The position numbers and the translations under genes were made by a program. From positions 53,800,677 through 53,864,676 of the forward strand of contig CM048839.1 in NCBI GenBank assembly GCA_026545765.1: DNA of 64,000 nucleotides, written 5' to 3'. Positions within the stretch are counted from its first letter, which is position 1. Every line of letters starts with the position of its first letter. Positions 22,720 through 36,045 of the stretch are shown one piece after another. The stretch comes from Plantago major (lineage: Eukaryota; Streptophyta; Magnoliopsida; Lamiales; Plantaginaceae). The notes beneath the pieces are model-generated. The model saw only the letters and a program-made list of their open reading frames with translations, did not search any database and was not told the origin of the DNA.

Positions 22720-24616
22720 CCCCAAAGAAAATAACAGGGAATGAGAGGAAACTGGAGTAGCGCGTCTAAAATCCCCAGGAATTATGTCGTTTAATCTATG
22801 TTATGCATACCGTAAACTTTTGTTTAGTTTGTGTTTTTTGGTATCTGTTTAAGATACTCCTTCACTGTTTTTTTCCTCTTCTGTATTGTACTTGTGTTTA
22901 CACATTTGACTGATGAGCAGATTATAAGTTTTCTTACTTATTCTTGCATATGCGAATCATGCTCAGATTCTGCCATGTAAACTCTTACGGTACATTTTAA
23001 GCGGGAAGGAGGGCATCGGTGTAGCCAAGTGTATAAGGTGTAGTTACTGGTGCACATATTATGCGTTCTTATGAATGATTGAACATGTTTATACAAGTAT
23101 TTCACATGTAGTCCAAGATGAGAAACAAAAAGCCAAAGTATATCATAGCACAACAACTAAACAACAGTTACAAGACTTGAGAATGGCTAGTGTACAGTAT
23201 ACAAATCGAAGGAAGGGTAACTTATTGGCAGTTCGAATTAATAGAAGTGATGGCAAAAACATGCTGCAGCAAGGGAAAGGATAAATCACCACCTAAAGTT
23301 GAAATTTGGGTCATTCCTGGTGTAAGACTTGAGGGACTTTGATGTATGAATCGTCATAGGATGGGATCGAAGCTATGATAGCGTCCCTGAGAGACCAAAG
23401 TTCAGAAAACTTCTCAATCTAGAAACAACAGAATAAATTGGCCAATTGTCAAAAACATACAAGTCGCACCTGTTATCAAATATTTCAAGCACGACTTTGC
23501 GTAAGTTGTCACCTTCAGTATCTGTATGCCAAAAAGGAAACTTATCGTCAGGATTGAATTAGATTACTTATCAATGCCACACTCTAGAGAACCTTGAATT
23601 GCAGCCTAAAAACATGCGTAATTATACAAAGTAGCAGCCCTCGAACTTAAGAGAAATAATCCCCCAGTATAAGAATTATGCCCCAAATGCATAATTATTT
23701 CCAGAAAGATAATAAACTCAAATATTTATTGAAGTTCAGAATTAGAGTCCAAGAACCTGCTCTTATAGCTGGTTCAACACTCTGAAGGTCAACCGCATAA
23801 TTAAACAAGCATTAATATGAAAATGTAAAATGTAATAAACAGCTTTGCAAATGTATTGTATAAACTTGCTTATAGTAGGGGAGAAAATGTAAAATGAAAG
23901 TATATTTATTCAATAGACTTGGTTCGGAAAAAATGATGCTTACAACACGTCATAGAAATGGGCTTCTATCTGCTCAAAACGAAGTCCATTAAAATCAACC
24001 TTGGAAAACTGGAACAAGGCATGGATTCTTAGAATTCTGAGCCTCCACTGTCCTTCAAATAAGACATTCTAATTTTGATATTGGTTTCCTTAGCAAGCAA
24101 AATTAAAGGATCAATAACAACTATGAAGAAAGTGATTGAAATATCAAAGGCATCCACAAAAGTTTCATCACAGTAATTACAAGAGATACTAACATCCAAA
24201 CTATAACATTACAATCTGATAGAATTACTTTCAAATACTTCTAAATCAGGGACCTTGCTAAAACTGCTATTACAAAAGTACTCATTGTCATATCTTCATG
24301 GATAGAAGCTGCTGTCCTCACAGTAGATCATCCAGAAAAGCGGGCAATACATGGGATTTAAAGACCCTACATGCTTAGCGGAAAGAAGCCATAGCATTCC
24401 AAACATACTTGCATTCACTGACATCATTATGGCTAATACAAGTTGTGAGAGCACCTCTGCTTGTTCGGCCATAATCTGTTCATTTTCAATTATTCTTACT
24501 CGCCTTCAAAAAAAAAAAAACCACCTGAATTAAGACACCGTATATCAGTTCGATCATTAATACAAGTAGTTCCCAAATCAAAGACAAAGCACACTAACAA
24601 TGATTAAGCATCTGTG

Positions 24617-27600
24617 TCATAAAGTGAGAAACCATATAGAATGCGATGAATTGAAGAGTGAAAGATTACGATGACAACATAAATGGAAATTGGTGATACC
24701 TATTGAGTTAGGGTCAGTTGGCAGATGGATGAAAAATAACCCAGTAAAATCAAATAATTCGTCGGTATTCATCATGTTTGCATTTTTCCATTCCTCCAAA
24801 GTATCCATCTTGGTGCTCAATTGATTCTTTAAACCATTGAGCATCACAGTGTTTACCATTCAACACACCACACTTTCTTCAAGTTGATTTTCTGTGCAGC
24901 ACAAACACCAAAGTTAATACCATTTCGCTTTTCAAAGCCACACAAATGTATAAGGTTTCGATTGTTACCTGTAATCATAGGCCTAAGACCAGAATCCATA
25001 TTCATTGACTTCTGATAATATATCCCTGACCAAAATAAAAAGGATAAATATAATAAATATATAAAGCTAATAAATTGAGAAAGCCACTGCCAATAATGTG
25101 CAAAAGAATATAAAGCTCAAAGGAAGAACCTTAAGTCCTTTAGCAATCGAGAAACCTCTCCAAACACCGCTCAATCCATTTTTATTCACCAAGTACTTGG
25201 TATCATATCCTTTCTCATTTTCATCCATGACAACTGCTGAGGAGTCCATGTTAGGAGACATGAGATCGGAGCATAAGCTTCAAGCAACTAGAATATTGCT
25301 GCGACAAATTCCCCTGAACCTTTGGTACGTCCATAGCTGAGGTCACGGCAGCAACTGAACTTTGAGGTTCAATAGTTCTTTTTACCTCGGAAGTCTAGCG
25401 GTATATATGAAAACAAAAATTAAGAAAGAAGAATAACAATAAAAGTGACAGATCATGTTGTATTAAATCCAAACATACGAGCTTAATAGGCCATAATTAA
25501 ACAAACTAACAAACTGACAGATGTAATATAATACCTCAACTGTCAGCACGAGCATAAGCAAGAACAGATGTCAGGCATTTCAGGTGCTTGAGTCCTTATC
25601 ATCAACATAGCTTCCATCCCATGGTCCAGGACTCTTGAAACAAAATTGTGATATGCTCAGACCTTCTTCTGGATGCTGAAACAATGATCGGTTCACAATG
25701 TTGGTAAACATATCGAAATGATCATATCCAATGCCCTAGGAGTAACAAGATACTGTAATGTACCTGTTGGTTGCAACCATAGAACGTACGTAATCTCTCA
25801 TCAGTTGGAGAAACCTGTTCACGAAACTTGGCAAAACCAATGTCAGGCAATGTGAATACAACAGATGAAAGCTTGTCGACGTCATACATGATTTCAAGTA
25901 AATAAATAAATATTAAAAATAAAAAAATGGAAACATACACATCAGCAGATCTTGAGTTTCTGATATTCCTGATTTTTACGATTCGCCTTCCATGATAATG
26001 ACACGTTTGTGGCTAGTTCAAGGTGGTGAATCTGGTGGAAACAAGAGCGCCCTATATATATTGGATCATAAAAACAAGTTGTTAAGAAAAGAAAATAACG
26101 ACTAAGAATCAAGCTAAACATGATTTGAAGAAAGCGATAACAATTATGCCATCATAACATGAACAACATAAGAATCAATCAGGACTAAACAAGAAATCGA
26201 TCTTGAGAACATATATATACCCGTTGATATTAAGTCGAATAATTCGCTGGTAATCATTATGTTTGCATTTTTCGTTCCTCCGTGAATGGGATTATCATCT
26301 TGGTGCTCAATTGATTCCTTATAACTTTTGGCATCAGATAGAACAACTTGATGCCCAGATAAGTGAATCATAAACGCCATTTCTATTTCTATGATCATCA
26401 AAAGAATGAGCAAATTGATTATAAGAAATCTGTAAGATTTAATTTTAACGGGAATTTTGCCCAGATATCTCTTACCGGAATGAAAGGAGATTGGTCGGGC
26501 GGTAGAGTTGGCGGCCACAGGTAAAATATTGTTGCATGTGTCTGTGCGAGTGAAATGTGTCCAGGTATATATATACAGTTGTGTGTGTGCACTAGGGTTA
26601 GGTCATTTGGTATTTATTCTCTCACTCCATACATGTCGTGCCATTTTTAACCGTTACATAGATATTTGATTTGTTTCTTACTCGTTTCTTGCGTTGCTAA
26701 AGATCATTAATGAATTATTTAAACTTCATTTTTAAATTTTTTTATACGAGTTGTTTAATAACAAGACGTACACAAATATTACTAATTCTTATAGGTGTGT
26801 GATTGGTTCTGTGCAATCTGAAACAATATTGTTAGGCCCGCGCAATTCATCCAATTGCGCGCAATTGTTGATTTTAGGTTAGTTGGTAATCATCATGTTT
26901 TCATTTTTCGTTCCTCCAAAATAGTGACTGGAATGATCATCTAAGGTGCTCAATTGATTCCTTACACCGTTGGGCATCACATAGGCCAACTTGATGTCTA
27001 GATAAGTGAATCATAATCGCCATTTCTCCAATCATCACAAAGGTTCAATGATTGTGAGCAAATCATTTAAAAAAAATGTAAAAATAATTTTTGAAATTAA
27101 TTAAGAGGAAAATACATCATACCGGAATGAATGGAGATTGGTCGGTGGTAGAATTTGCGGCCACATAGCTCCAGGTGAAATATTAAATCTTCATATGTGT
27201 GCCGTTGAAACCTCAGATATATATATACAATTGTGTTTGCACTAGGGCTACGTTAGCGTAATTGGTATTTACTCTCACACTCAGATACTTGTCGCACCAA
27301 TTTTAACCATTTTTAACCGTTGCACGAATATTTGATTTGTTTCTTACTCATTTCTTGAGTTGCTAAAGATCATTAATGAATTATTTAAACTTCATTTTCT
27401 TAATTTGATACGAGTTGTTTGATAACAAGACGTACACACAATATTAATAACTAATTCTTATAAGTGTGCGATTGGTTGTGTGCAATCTGAAACGTAATAG
27501 CTAAGCCTGCGCAATTCATCCAATTGCGCGCAATTGTTGATTTTAAGTTAGTTGCCAAAGGATGAAAAATCAAATGTTTTGTTGGTAATCATCATGTTTT

Positions 27601-27860
27601 CATTTTCCGGTCCTCCAAAATAGTAACTGGAATGATCATCTAGGTGCTCAATTGATTCCTTATACCGTTGGGCATCAGATAGAACAACTTGATGCCCAAA
27701 TAAGTGAATCATAAATGCCATTTCTCTGATCATCACAAGAATATGAGCAAATCTATTACAAGAAATTTGCAAACTTGAATTTTGACATGGATTAAAAGGA
27801 AGATACCTCTTACAGGGATGAATGGAGATTGGTTGGCGGCTACAGGTGAAATATTAAATC
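24617..27860 (-). other. Unidentified minus-strand gene remnant (unit 2)
   Basis: This is the same gene as at 48220-51771. Readable pieces: 26518-26144 (MAANSTARPISFHSGK... and GHQVVLSDAKSYKESIEH), weaker copies at about 27040-26880 and 27772-27548 (GHQVVLSDAQRYKESIEHLD), and the downstream exons 25261-25067 (MSPNMDSSAVVMDENEKGYD) and 24859-24617 (TDELFDF). The 5' part is repeated three times at 639-696 bp spacing. Function unknown. Confidence 0.4.
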
Positions 27861-27896
27861 TTCATATGTGAGTGCCAGTGAATACTGGATAGTGTT

Positions 27897-28776
27897 AATC
27901 TTGGTGTGTTAGTCACACGCAAGGTGTATACTGGACAATGTTAATCTTGGTGTGTCAGGAACACGCAAGATACACTGATATGCATAATAGCTCTCAGTGT
28001 TCTGATATGGTGTCCCGAGTACACCAGATTCAGCAGAATCTGTTTCACAACATATTTCAGATTAGGTTTTGCCTTTATTCACTTACCTAACTGGTTCCAC
28101 GATTTTAGTTGAGTGTTTGTGCAGATATAACTAGGTTAGAAGAGCTTGGATATTACAAGGAGACCTTGGAAGATCTTGGATAGATTCAAGGAAGAAGATA
28201 TTGCTTAGAATAAGGAGTAGAAGTCGATTAGGACTCAAATTACAAGCTGTGAAGATTATGACAAATCAGATGTGCTATGGACGTTTTTGGATGCTATATA
28301 TACATCAAGAGCTCATCAAGATAGATACGGGAATCAAGCAAGAAAAATCGAGAGTTTATATATCTAGTAGATTCACGATTTCTGTCAACGTTTTCTAAGC
28401 TTTTTCTATCTAGTTTTCTCTGTGTGATTCAGCGATTGATAGGTAGATTGGTAGAGGTAGCTCTTTACGTTTGCTTAGTTGTTTTTCATCTAGAGATATT
28501 CGTAGAGAATAGATCTAGAGTAGTTCTTTGTATTCATTATCAACATACGTATAGTGGATATTTTTCGCCATGAGGCTCGGTGGATTGTAGAAATATAATA
28601 TGCTAGAAACTTATCTCGTTGTCTTTTATTCCGTTGTTAATCCCTGTATTTAGGATAAGTTTCTGTTTCTAAATCTGTTCTTGTTTTATTGATGTCTGCG
28701 ATATAGTGCGTCGAACATACAAGAATACTGCACTGTCAGAGTTCTGTGTTCTGGATACACCAAAAAGCAGAATATA
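27897..28776 (+). repeat. LTR-like fragment with GGTGT-N7-ACAC palindromes (unit 2)
   Basis: It begins TGTTAATCTTGGTGTG, carries a TATATATA box near 28296, a leader-like tail, and ends close to GGATACACC just before the CACTA terminus. The 17-bp motif occurs at 27903, 27949, 28009 and 28745. The same fragment lies at 51840-52721. No internal retrotransposon sequence adjoins it, so it is probably a solo or truncated LTR. A clean TSD was not found. Confidence 0.45.
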
Positions 28777-29336
28777 CACTACAAAAAAACAGCCGTATAC
28801 AGGTGCCGATCCGTCGCTAAGATCCTAGCTATGGATTTAGCGATGGATAACAATTCCGTCTTCTTTTTGTTCGTCACAATGCTCCTAACGACGGATAATC
28901 TATCCGTCGCTAAATAACGACGGATTTAGCGACATATATATTGTTGACTTTTTAGAGACGGATATTACTCGTCTCTAAAAAGCCATTTTTTTCTTTTTTT
29001 AAAAAAAAATTAAAATCTGCTCTATGAAATAGAGACGGATTTGGCGACGGCTAGGCCTTTTTTCTTCTTTTTATTTTTTAAATTATTTGGAAATTTAGAG
29101 ACGGATAAATTATCAGTCTCTAAATAGTGACGAATTATATTTTTCCGTCACTAATTCCGTCACTATTTAGAGACGGATAAATTATCCGTCTCTAAATATC
29201 CAGTTTATTAATTTTTTTTTTAATTTTGATGCCTGTTTTCATATTTCACCTATTTCACAAATATAATGTACGATAATAAATCCAGAATAATTAAATTGTT
29301 TTAATTAAACAGAAATCATTCGACAATACAGGGGCG

Positions 29337-31015
29337 GGGGTGGCAGTAGCCAGGCCATGATAGCCTGCATTTGCTGCTGAAGACGTTGGGTTTCCACATG
29401 TTGTCTAGCTAGTCCCTCTTCTTCGTGCTGCTGCGCAGTATATGCCTCCGTGCCTCCTGCTAGAAAAATGGATTTCTAGATTGTTGGGATGTTGAGTAGC
29501 TAGGAGTAGCCACCAAAGGGCCGAAACACCCCAATCCATATACTCGGCCTTTGTTGTCCATTGGGTTGACGGCTAAGAAGATGTTGTTTTGTTTTTCAAT
29601 TGTTAGCTCCCGACCCTCATCGGCGATCCTACTCTCCACCTCAGCCTGAAATCGTAAAGTGCATATATCATAAGTTACAGTTTTTTCAAAATGACTTGTA
29701 CTACACAAATATGAACTTTAACAAAAAATAATGTACCGCAATAGTCTCGGACTTCCTGTCAACCCATGTCCCGTTCTTCAGCTTGGAAAGAGAGCTCATC
29801 CCCAGCCGACACCTGAAGAACATATATATGCAAACATTTAGCTAGCAACTCATTAAAGGTGTAGAAATTAAACACAAAACACATGTACGAATAAACTGAC
29901 AAATTAGATGTACACTTACCGATTTAACTTAATCCGTAACAGCAGCTCGCTACCATAGTGGTGCCTGGCCACCCCGGTACCATCAGACGGCTCAGTCAGC
30001 CGGTTCTCACTGTTCTGGTCCGCAATCTGCTTGACATCAGCACGCTGCCAGTAGCCTCCCAAAGCACCCACTCCTCCGGTCCACACCATAGAGGCTTACC
30101 GCCTCTTTCGTATAATCTTTTAGCTTTGTTAACCATTTTCTTATACAAGTCTGACCATTGCCTCAATGCAAAGCCATATCTGGGGGAGCAACTTGTTGGG
30201 AATGAAGTTCGTTTTCTACATTCCCAATTCCACACAACATCCAAATTACATAACGTAAACCGAGACATCAATTTAATAAGATAACACAACATAACATATT
30301 CAATGGTGACTAACATATCACCCAAATTCAGTGGCTAACATACCACTCACATTGTCCTAAAATTTACTAACACAGTGGTGACTAACATATCACCCAAGTT
30401 CGGTGGCTAACATACCACTCACATACAGTGGCTAATATACCACTCACATTAAAACAACAATTATAACAACAAATAAAGGAATGCCAGATTTAAACTTACC
30501 CGCAACTCATTAAAGTACTCATTCTTCATCCGGTCCGAGATCTTGGACCACTTCGCCCTCCCCGGCATCTCCTTCTTGGTCCTGAAGATATCACTAAGTT
30601 TACCACTAGACTCGGATGGCCATAACTTGTTATCAATGTATAAGAAATATGAAACGAATATTAATTAGTATAGTACAACAATGATGTGACATAAATTATC
30701 TTAAGTTATGTTCTATATACGAATGCATAATACTTACTTCGATCTACCGTTCGGGAACAACACAAGCTTCTCATTCCACGTAGCTCCGTCCACAAGCTCG
30801 GTGAAGGGACAACCGTCATCTGGTAAGTTAGCCTAGATCAGTCGAGCCTCGTCAACTCGGGGTCTCAGGAACCGCAGACCGGGTGCTATGCCTATCATGA
30901 CCCTCCTGCTCCTCGACCAATTCTTCCTTCCTCGACTATGACCTCCCGCCGACTACCCTCCGATGCTACCAACAGCAACCCAATGCATGGGGAGGACGGT
31001 AGTGGGTTTTCTTTC
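29337..31015 (-). pseudogene. CACTA second gene (Ptta-like), copy 2
   Basis: Exon 1 is near 31015-30738 (degraded; the start codon seen in copies 1 and 3 is lost to small deletions, with LVDGATWNEKLVLFPNGRS retained). Later exons: KLWPSESSGKLSDIFRTKKE and WSKISDRMKNEYFNELR (30625-30500), a segment near 30115-29935, VSAGDELSKLKNGTWVDRKS (29815-29740), EVESRIADEGRELTIEKQNN with KGRVYGLGCFGP (29641-29462), and a short coiled-coil end near 29430-29337. This is the most complete set of internal exons among the three copies. The likely role was subterminal repeat binding. Confidence 0.65.
30305..30444. repeat. Array of five 18-bp hairpins around CTAACATA
   Basis: Sites at 30305, 30330, 30377, 30402 and 30427 have the form 5-bp arm, 8-nt CTAACATA (CTAATATA once), 5-bp arm. 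Arms are GGTGA/TCACC or AGTGG/CCACT, with one GGTGG/CCACT intermediate. Copy 3 has the same array from 54090. Copy 1 has lost this part. It lies in an intron of the Ptta-like gene. Confidence 0.75.
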
Positions 31016-31197
31016 ATGAATCTGCAAAAACATGCAAAAATACAGGAAAATGTGTTAGTATACAACTACATGAAAACATATATACATTTGATTCATAGTA
31101 AATCACAAATACTTGGTATTATTAACAACTAACTAGTTATATACATAATCTACTCTAAACACGTTCTTACTCATAATAAATCACAAAGACTTGGTAT

Positions 31198-31278
31198 TAT
31201 GTATGTATGTATGTATGTATGTATGTATGTATGTATGTATGTATGTATGTATACATGTATGTATATATGTATACATAG

Positions 31279-31328
<50 letters not shown>

Positions 31329-31340
31329 GTATATATATAC
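31198..31340. repeat. Compound microsatellite (TATG)n-(AC)n-(AT)n
   Basis: Runs of ATGT, then AC, then AT replace a short unique stretch (ATCAACAACTAACTATATAT) present at this place in copies 1 and 3. Confidence 0.95.
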
Positions 31341-31383
31341 CCTACTCACATACCCTCGGAGTCCTCGTATGTGGTTAAGTCTG

Positions 31384-32403
31384 CATACTGGTACAACTCA
31401 TGCAGCTCTATGAACACATCAGGAGCCTGGACAGGAGTTTTTGCTTGTTCATCGACAACCTCTTCTTGGTACGAGTTGGTAATTGAGTCGTCTTTCTCAA
31501 CGTACTCCACTTCGGCAGGGGGCATGTATAGGTATCGCAGCTAACCAGTCCGCCTTATCGTGTTTCTTGCTTTGATATTCAAGGAACACCACTTGGCATG
31601 CTTGAGTCGCCAAGATAAATGGTTCGTACTTAGTACGGTAACTCCTCCTATATGGTTTATGTCAACCATTTCATACTGCTCATTCTTCTTCGTACCAAAT
31701 GGAGTAGGATCATACCAGTCAACATCAAACAAAAAGGTTCTTTTCAAGGGCAAACCGGGATATTCAATGCGCACTATTCGCTTCAGCTTCCCGTAGAAAT
31801 CATACAAATCAGCTGCTTCTTAATCTTGCCCCCCTGACACACACCCCAGAATTGCTTGTAGCCATGGCCATGTTAGAGTCAATCGTGGAACCTAAGGCCA
31901 TTGACTATGTAAGATGAGAATGTGAAGACCTTTCTGTATGGTCCCTCTGCTAGAGCTATTAAGTGAGGACATGTGACGTTGTTGATAGGATCTCGGACAT
32001 GCTCCTTGAACCAAACACTCGGTTCAAGTGGTACTGGTGTTCATAAACTCTGGGCCGGCAGCATTAAACACCATTTCTTCTACTCGGTCATGAAAAGCAT
32101 CAGATTTAGATGTACTTTGATGTTAAGTTGCTCATGTTTTCTCTTCCTTCTACGCTGCCTAAATTGCTCATATGACATGAACGGTGTTGCTTCCTCACCA
32201 TGATGATTCCATACCTCATACTGAGGCACGAATCCATTACGTTTCAAGTGCTCGAGTACCGTTGTAGGAGGAAAATACTGCTTGTTTCTGCATTTGTCAA
32301 TTTGCAAGGGCACTTTATCAACCCCCTGCTTACACAAGCCGTGTAAAAGCAAATGCGATGAAGGCTTCAACCCCTTCCACAAAACTAGATTGAACTCTGC
32401 CAT
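31384..32403 (-). pseudogene. TNP2-type transposase, heavily deleted (copy 2)
   Basis: The N-terminal part is at 32403-32080 (AEFNLVLWKGLKPSSHLLLH, TVLEHLKRNGFVPQYEVWNH, RQRRRKRKHEQ) and the C-terminal part at 31990-31384 (DLYDFYGKLKRIV, FLFDVDWYDPTPFGTKKNEQ). They are joined at about 32015, where copy 1 has about 1.7 kb more. The Transposase_21 core and DUF4218-like part are gone. Non-functional. Confidence 0.75.
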
Positions 32404-33008
32404 TAACAGTATGACAGTACATCCATGAACGATCGGGATTCATTGGATGAATAACTTGACACGTCTGAATTTATTAGATTTATAACTATACGCATTACGT
32501 ATTGAATTTCAACTAAATTCCAATTCCTGGCTATAATTGCATTGTTAATTATAATACGTTCCAAATTTCATGAATTACATGCATTTTACGTTTAAAGTTT
32601 TTTTTATAAATTTCAAATTTCCATTACAATTACGAATTATAAATTAAAACAGTAGTAATTCTTTCTAAGTTAATACGAGCAAATTATACTACAACCACCA
32701 AAATCACTAAATCTAAATATGGTCTCCAAAATCTCAACCAAATCTCACTAATACTACAACAAACATCAATTAAATACCATACATACTTACAAACATCCTA
32801 ACGTGATACTAATTAACAAATCAATTTCATAATAAATTAATCAATTGCACAACCTTAAGCTTAATCCACTACTTAATATAAGCTAAACTAGCTAGTACAT
32901 GAGTCTAAAAACATACAATTGATCGAAATTAGTAAAAATTCCAAATTTAGAAAAGTAAGGGTTTTAAACTAATACCTTCAATTACGGGAAAATAGCCGAA
33001 GAAGGATG

Positions 33009-33484
33009 AAGTGATAACAAACACAAACTCATAGTAATTGATGATTTACATTCTTAGCATTCTTTCTCCGAGTAGAAAGTTAGAAACCACATAAATTAGG
33101 TATTAGATGTTGCGTATCATGAGTTATACTATCTTCGACATCACATAAATTACTTAAGAGAGAAATATGCTTTAGTGCTCATGACATCTTACGAAACAAG
33201 GATTGCTCCAATATGTCAATGGTTGTTTGCAACAAAAAAATCCTTTAACTAATAACTATAATTTACATGTTCTATTCGTTGTTGTTCATGAAATTGACAT
33301 TTACAAATCCTTCAATAATTCGTAACAATAATGATGATCCATTGTAGAATTTCACATCCACCATATGGCATGGCGGCAGTTGTTACTCTTTAAAAAAATC
33401 AAAAAACTCAATCATTATTAGCTACCCAGACTTTTAATTTGTCCAACTCCAACTATGCAGCTAATGAGCACTCCAACAATGGAG
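33009..33484. other. Junction DNA between CACTA copy 2 and unit 3
   Basis: AT-rich, no homology to the other units noticed, no gene or repeat recognised. It replaces the F-box gene body expected upstream of unit 3. Confidence 0.4.
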
Positions 33485-34910
33485 TGAGGACACTGGAGTA
33501 GCGTGTCTAAAATCCCCAGGAATTATGTCGTTTAATCTATGTTATGCATACCGTAAACTATGTTTAGTTTGTGTCTTTTGGTATCTGTTTAAGATACTCC
33601 TTCATTGTTCTTTTCCTCTTCTGTATTGTACATGTGTTTACACAATTGACTGATGAGCAGATTATAAGTTTTCTTATCTTATTCTTGCATATGCGAATCA
33701 TGCTCAGATTCTGCCATGTGAACTCTTACAGTACATTTTAAGCGGGGAGGAGGGCATCGGTGTAGCCAATTAGTGTACAAGGTGTAGTTACTGGTGCACA
33801 TATTATGCATTCTTATGAATGATTGAACAAGTTTATACAAGTATTTCACATGTAGTCCAAGATGGGAAACAAAAAGCCAAAGTATATCATAGCACAGCAA
33901 CTAATTACCAACAGTTACAAGACTTGAGAATGGCTAGTATACAGTATACAAATCGAAGGAAGGGTAACAACTTATTGGCAGTTCGAATTAATAGAAGTGA
34001 TGGCAAGAACATGCTGCAGCAAGGGAAAGGATAAATCACCACCTAAAGTTGAAATTTGGGTCATTCCTTGTGTAAGACTTGAGGGACTTTGATGTATGAA
34101 TCGTCATAGGATGGGATCGAAGCTATGATAGCGTCCCTGAGAGACCAAAGTTCAGAAAACTTCTCAATCTAGAAACAACATAATAAATTGGCCAATTGTC
34201 AAAAACATACAAGTCGCACCTGTTATCAAATATTTCAGGCACGCCTTTTGCGTAAGTTGTCACCTTCAGTATCTGTATGCCAAAAAGGAAACTTATCGTC
34301 AGGATTGAATTAGATTACTTATCAATGCCACACTCTAGAGAACCTTGAATTGCAGCCTAAAAACATGCGTAATTACACAAAGTAGCAGCCCTCAAACTTA
34401 AGAGAAATAATCCCCCAGTATAAGAATTATGCCCCAAATGCATAATTATTTCCAGAAAGATAATAAACTCAAATATTTATTGAAGTTCAGAATTAGAGTC
34501 CAAGAACCTGCTCTTATAGCTGGTTCAACACTCTGAAGGTTAACCGCCTGAAGTTGTCCAAACCTGTTCAGAATTTACATCAAATGACAGAACACATAAT
34601 TAAACAAGCATTAATATGAAAATGTAAAATGTAATAAACAGCTTTGCAAATGTATTGTATAAACTTGCTTATAGTAGGGGAGAAAATGTAAAATGAAAGT
34701 ATATTTATTCAACAGACTTTGTTAGGAAAAAATGATGATTACAACACGTCATAGAAATGGGCTTCTCTATCTGCTCAAAACGAAGTCCATGGCAAATGAA
34801 ATAAAAGTATCTTTATTAACCTGACTTAGTTCTTAAAATGATAATTACAACATTTCATAAAAATGGGCTCCTCAATCTACTCGAAACGAAGACCTTGGGA
34901 AATAAATAAA
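33485..34910 (+). repeat. Segmental duplication, unit 3, left half
   Basis: 33485-34792 matches 22750-23994 (unit 2) and 9749-10941 (unit 1), that is, the F-box 3' flank. It has an extra insertion near 34550-34600. From about 34799 to 34910 a diverged second copy of the preceding 90-110 bp follows, a local tandem duplication absent from units 1 and 2. Homology resumes at 47597, so 12.7 kb separates the two halves. No coding sequence is supported here. Confidence 0.8.
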
Positions 34911-36045
34911 ATGTGTATTGAAGTTTCAGGACTTCAGGTAGTGTTTATAATGAGAATAGATCTGCATATAATTCTCTCCATGCATTTTTCTTAATCCAGT
35001 ATACATACCATCACTATGGTAAACCTGGCAGCAGTTGTTACGTGAAATCATATTCTCATCATATCATCAATTTTAAGGACTGATTAAAAGACAAAATAAC
35101 ACACGTCCAAAACGTTTTGAAATTTCCGTACTGTGTGTTACTGAACCGCAGAGGGCTTGGTAACCATAAAGATCAATTATCCCAAAGATTATCAAATGGA
35201 TGACTGAGTGTCGAATTTACATTTCTTTAGTTCTACTAAAACAAGAAAGTTGCAATCATATGTGTCTGCCTACCCGTCCACTTGGTTCTCTACAAGTTTC
35301 GACTTCACAAGTTAACCTCCCCAACAAAATCAACCATTACTATTCAGATAAGAAAACATATCAGGACCAAAGCAACTTCTCGATCTCGATTAAGCGCCTT
35401 CGTCAATCAAATTTATAAGCTTGGGCCTAAAGGAAGAAACTCAACACAATCTGGAAGAGCTGGAAAGAACCTAAATGTGAAGAATGAATCTGGGCGCAGG
35501 AAATAAGAATAAGGAAGTAATTTGATTTGCTTTGGACACAAGGAATACAATCTAGGAAAGAGTTTGGCAAGTTATGAGCAAGAAGTAAATAAAGATCTTG
35601 AGATATCCAAATAAAGAATATTTCCTTCTGGCAATTAAAACGAAGAAGCAGCTTCTTATTCGGTGACAGAACGCAAAGAAGGAAGATGATATATGCGTTC
35701 TCCTTGTTCTGTTCGAATTGGCGTTCTGTTCTATTGACCAGGCTGCACTCATATATATACAAGAAGAATGCTCACAAGAAAACTAATCATCTCGAGAGTA
35801 TCAATTTACTACATATTGAGAGATAGTTTTTCTTGTGTTTACTAGACATTGTTGTCGAATTCACTTGTGAGTAGTCTCTAAGGATTGAGATTTACTTTAG
35901 TGTCTTCAAACTAGAATATGTTTTTGTTTGTCTGTTCTAGGTCTAGTCTTTGCAGTTTAATCGTTTTGTGATTGATTAAACCTAGTTTTTGTAATTCTAA
36001 TTTTCTTGATAGTGGAAATTTAGCCTAAGGCACGGTCAGTATATA
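34911..36045. other. Unassigned DNA, possibly an LTR remnant
   Basis: A TATATATAC box at about 35752-35760 is followed by a leader-like sequence, and purine-rich DNA lies upstream. This looks like an LTR U3-R-U5 arrangement, but no termini or TSD could be fixed. Short ORFs on both strands have no family resemblance. Confidence 0.25.

Larger units (their letters stand above)
22326..28776 (+). repeat. Segmental duplication, unit 2
   Basis: The closest relative is unit 1 (9450-13390). The part beyond 26431 matches unit 3 (50345-52721). It holds the F-box last exon, non-coding-like DNA (22720-24600, no gene seen), an unidentified minus-strand gene with three tandem copies of its 5' part, and an LTR-like fragment that runs up to CACTA copy 2. 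Confidence 0.85.
28777..33008 (-). mobile_element. CACTA transposon, copy 2, truncated at its transposase end
   Basis: The left terminus CACTACAAAAAAACAGCCG starts at 28777, followed by GACGGAT-rich subterminal repeats to about 29210. The body is homologous to copy 1 but shorter. It stops at about 33008 within the upstream region of the transposase, so the right subterminal repeats and terminus are lost. A compound microsatellite (31198-31340) and an array of short hairpins (30305-30444) are specific features. Bases 32404-33008 are transposase upstream region without a gene. Confidence 0.88.

Noticed and set aside
31191..31544. ORF of CMYV repeats
   Set aside because: Translation of the (ATGT)n microsatellite.
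35200..36040. A second solo LTR
   Set aside because: The TATA box and leader-like tail are suggestive, but no TG...CA ends, TSD or second copy were found, so it is listed only as unassigned.
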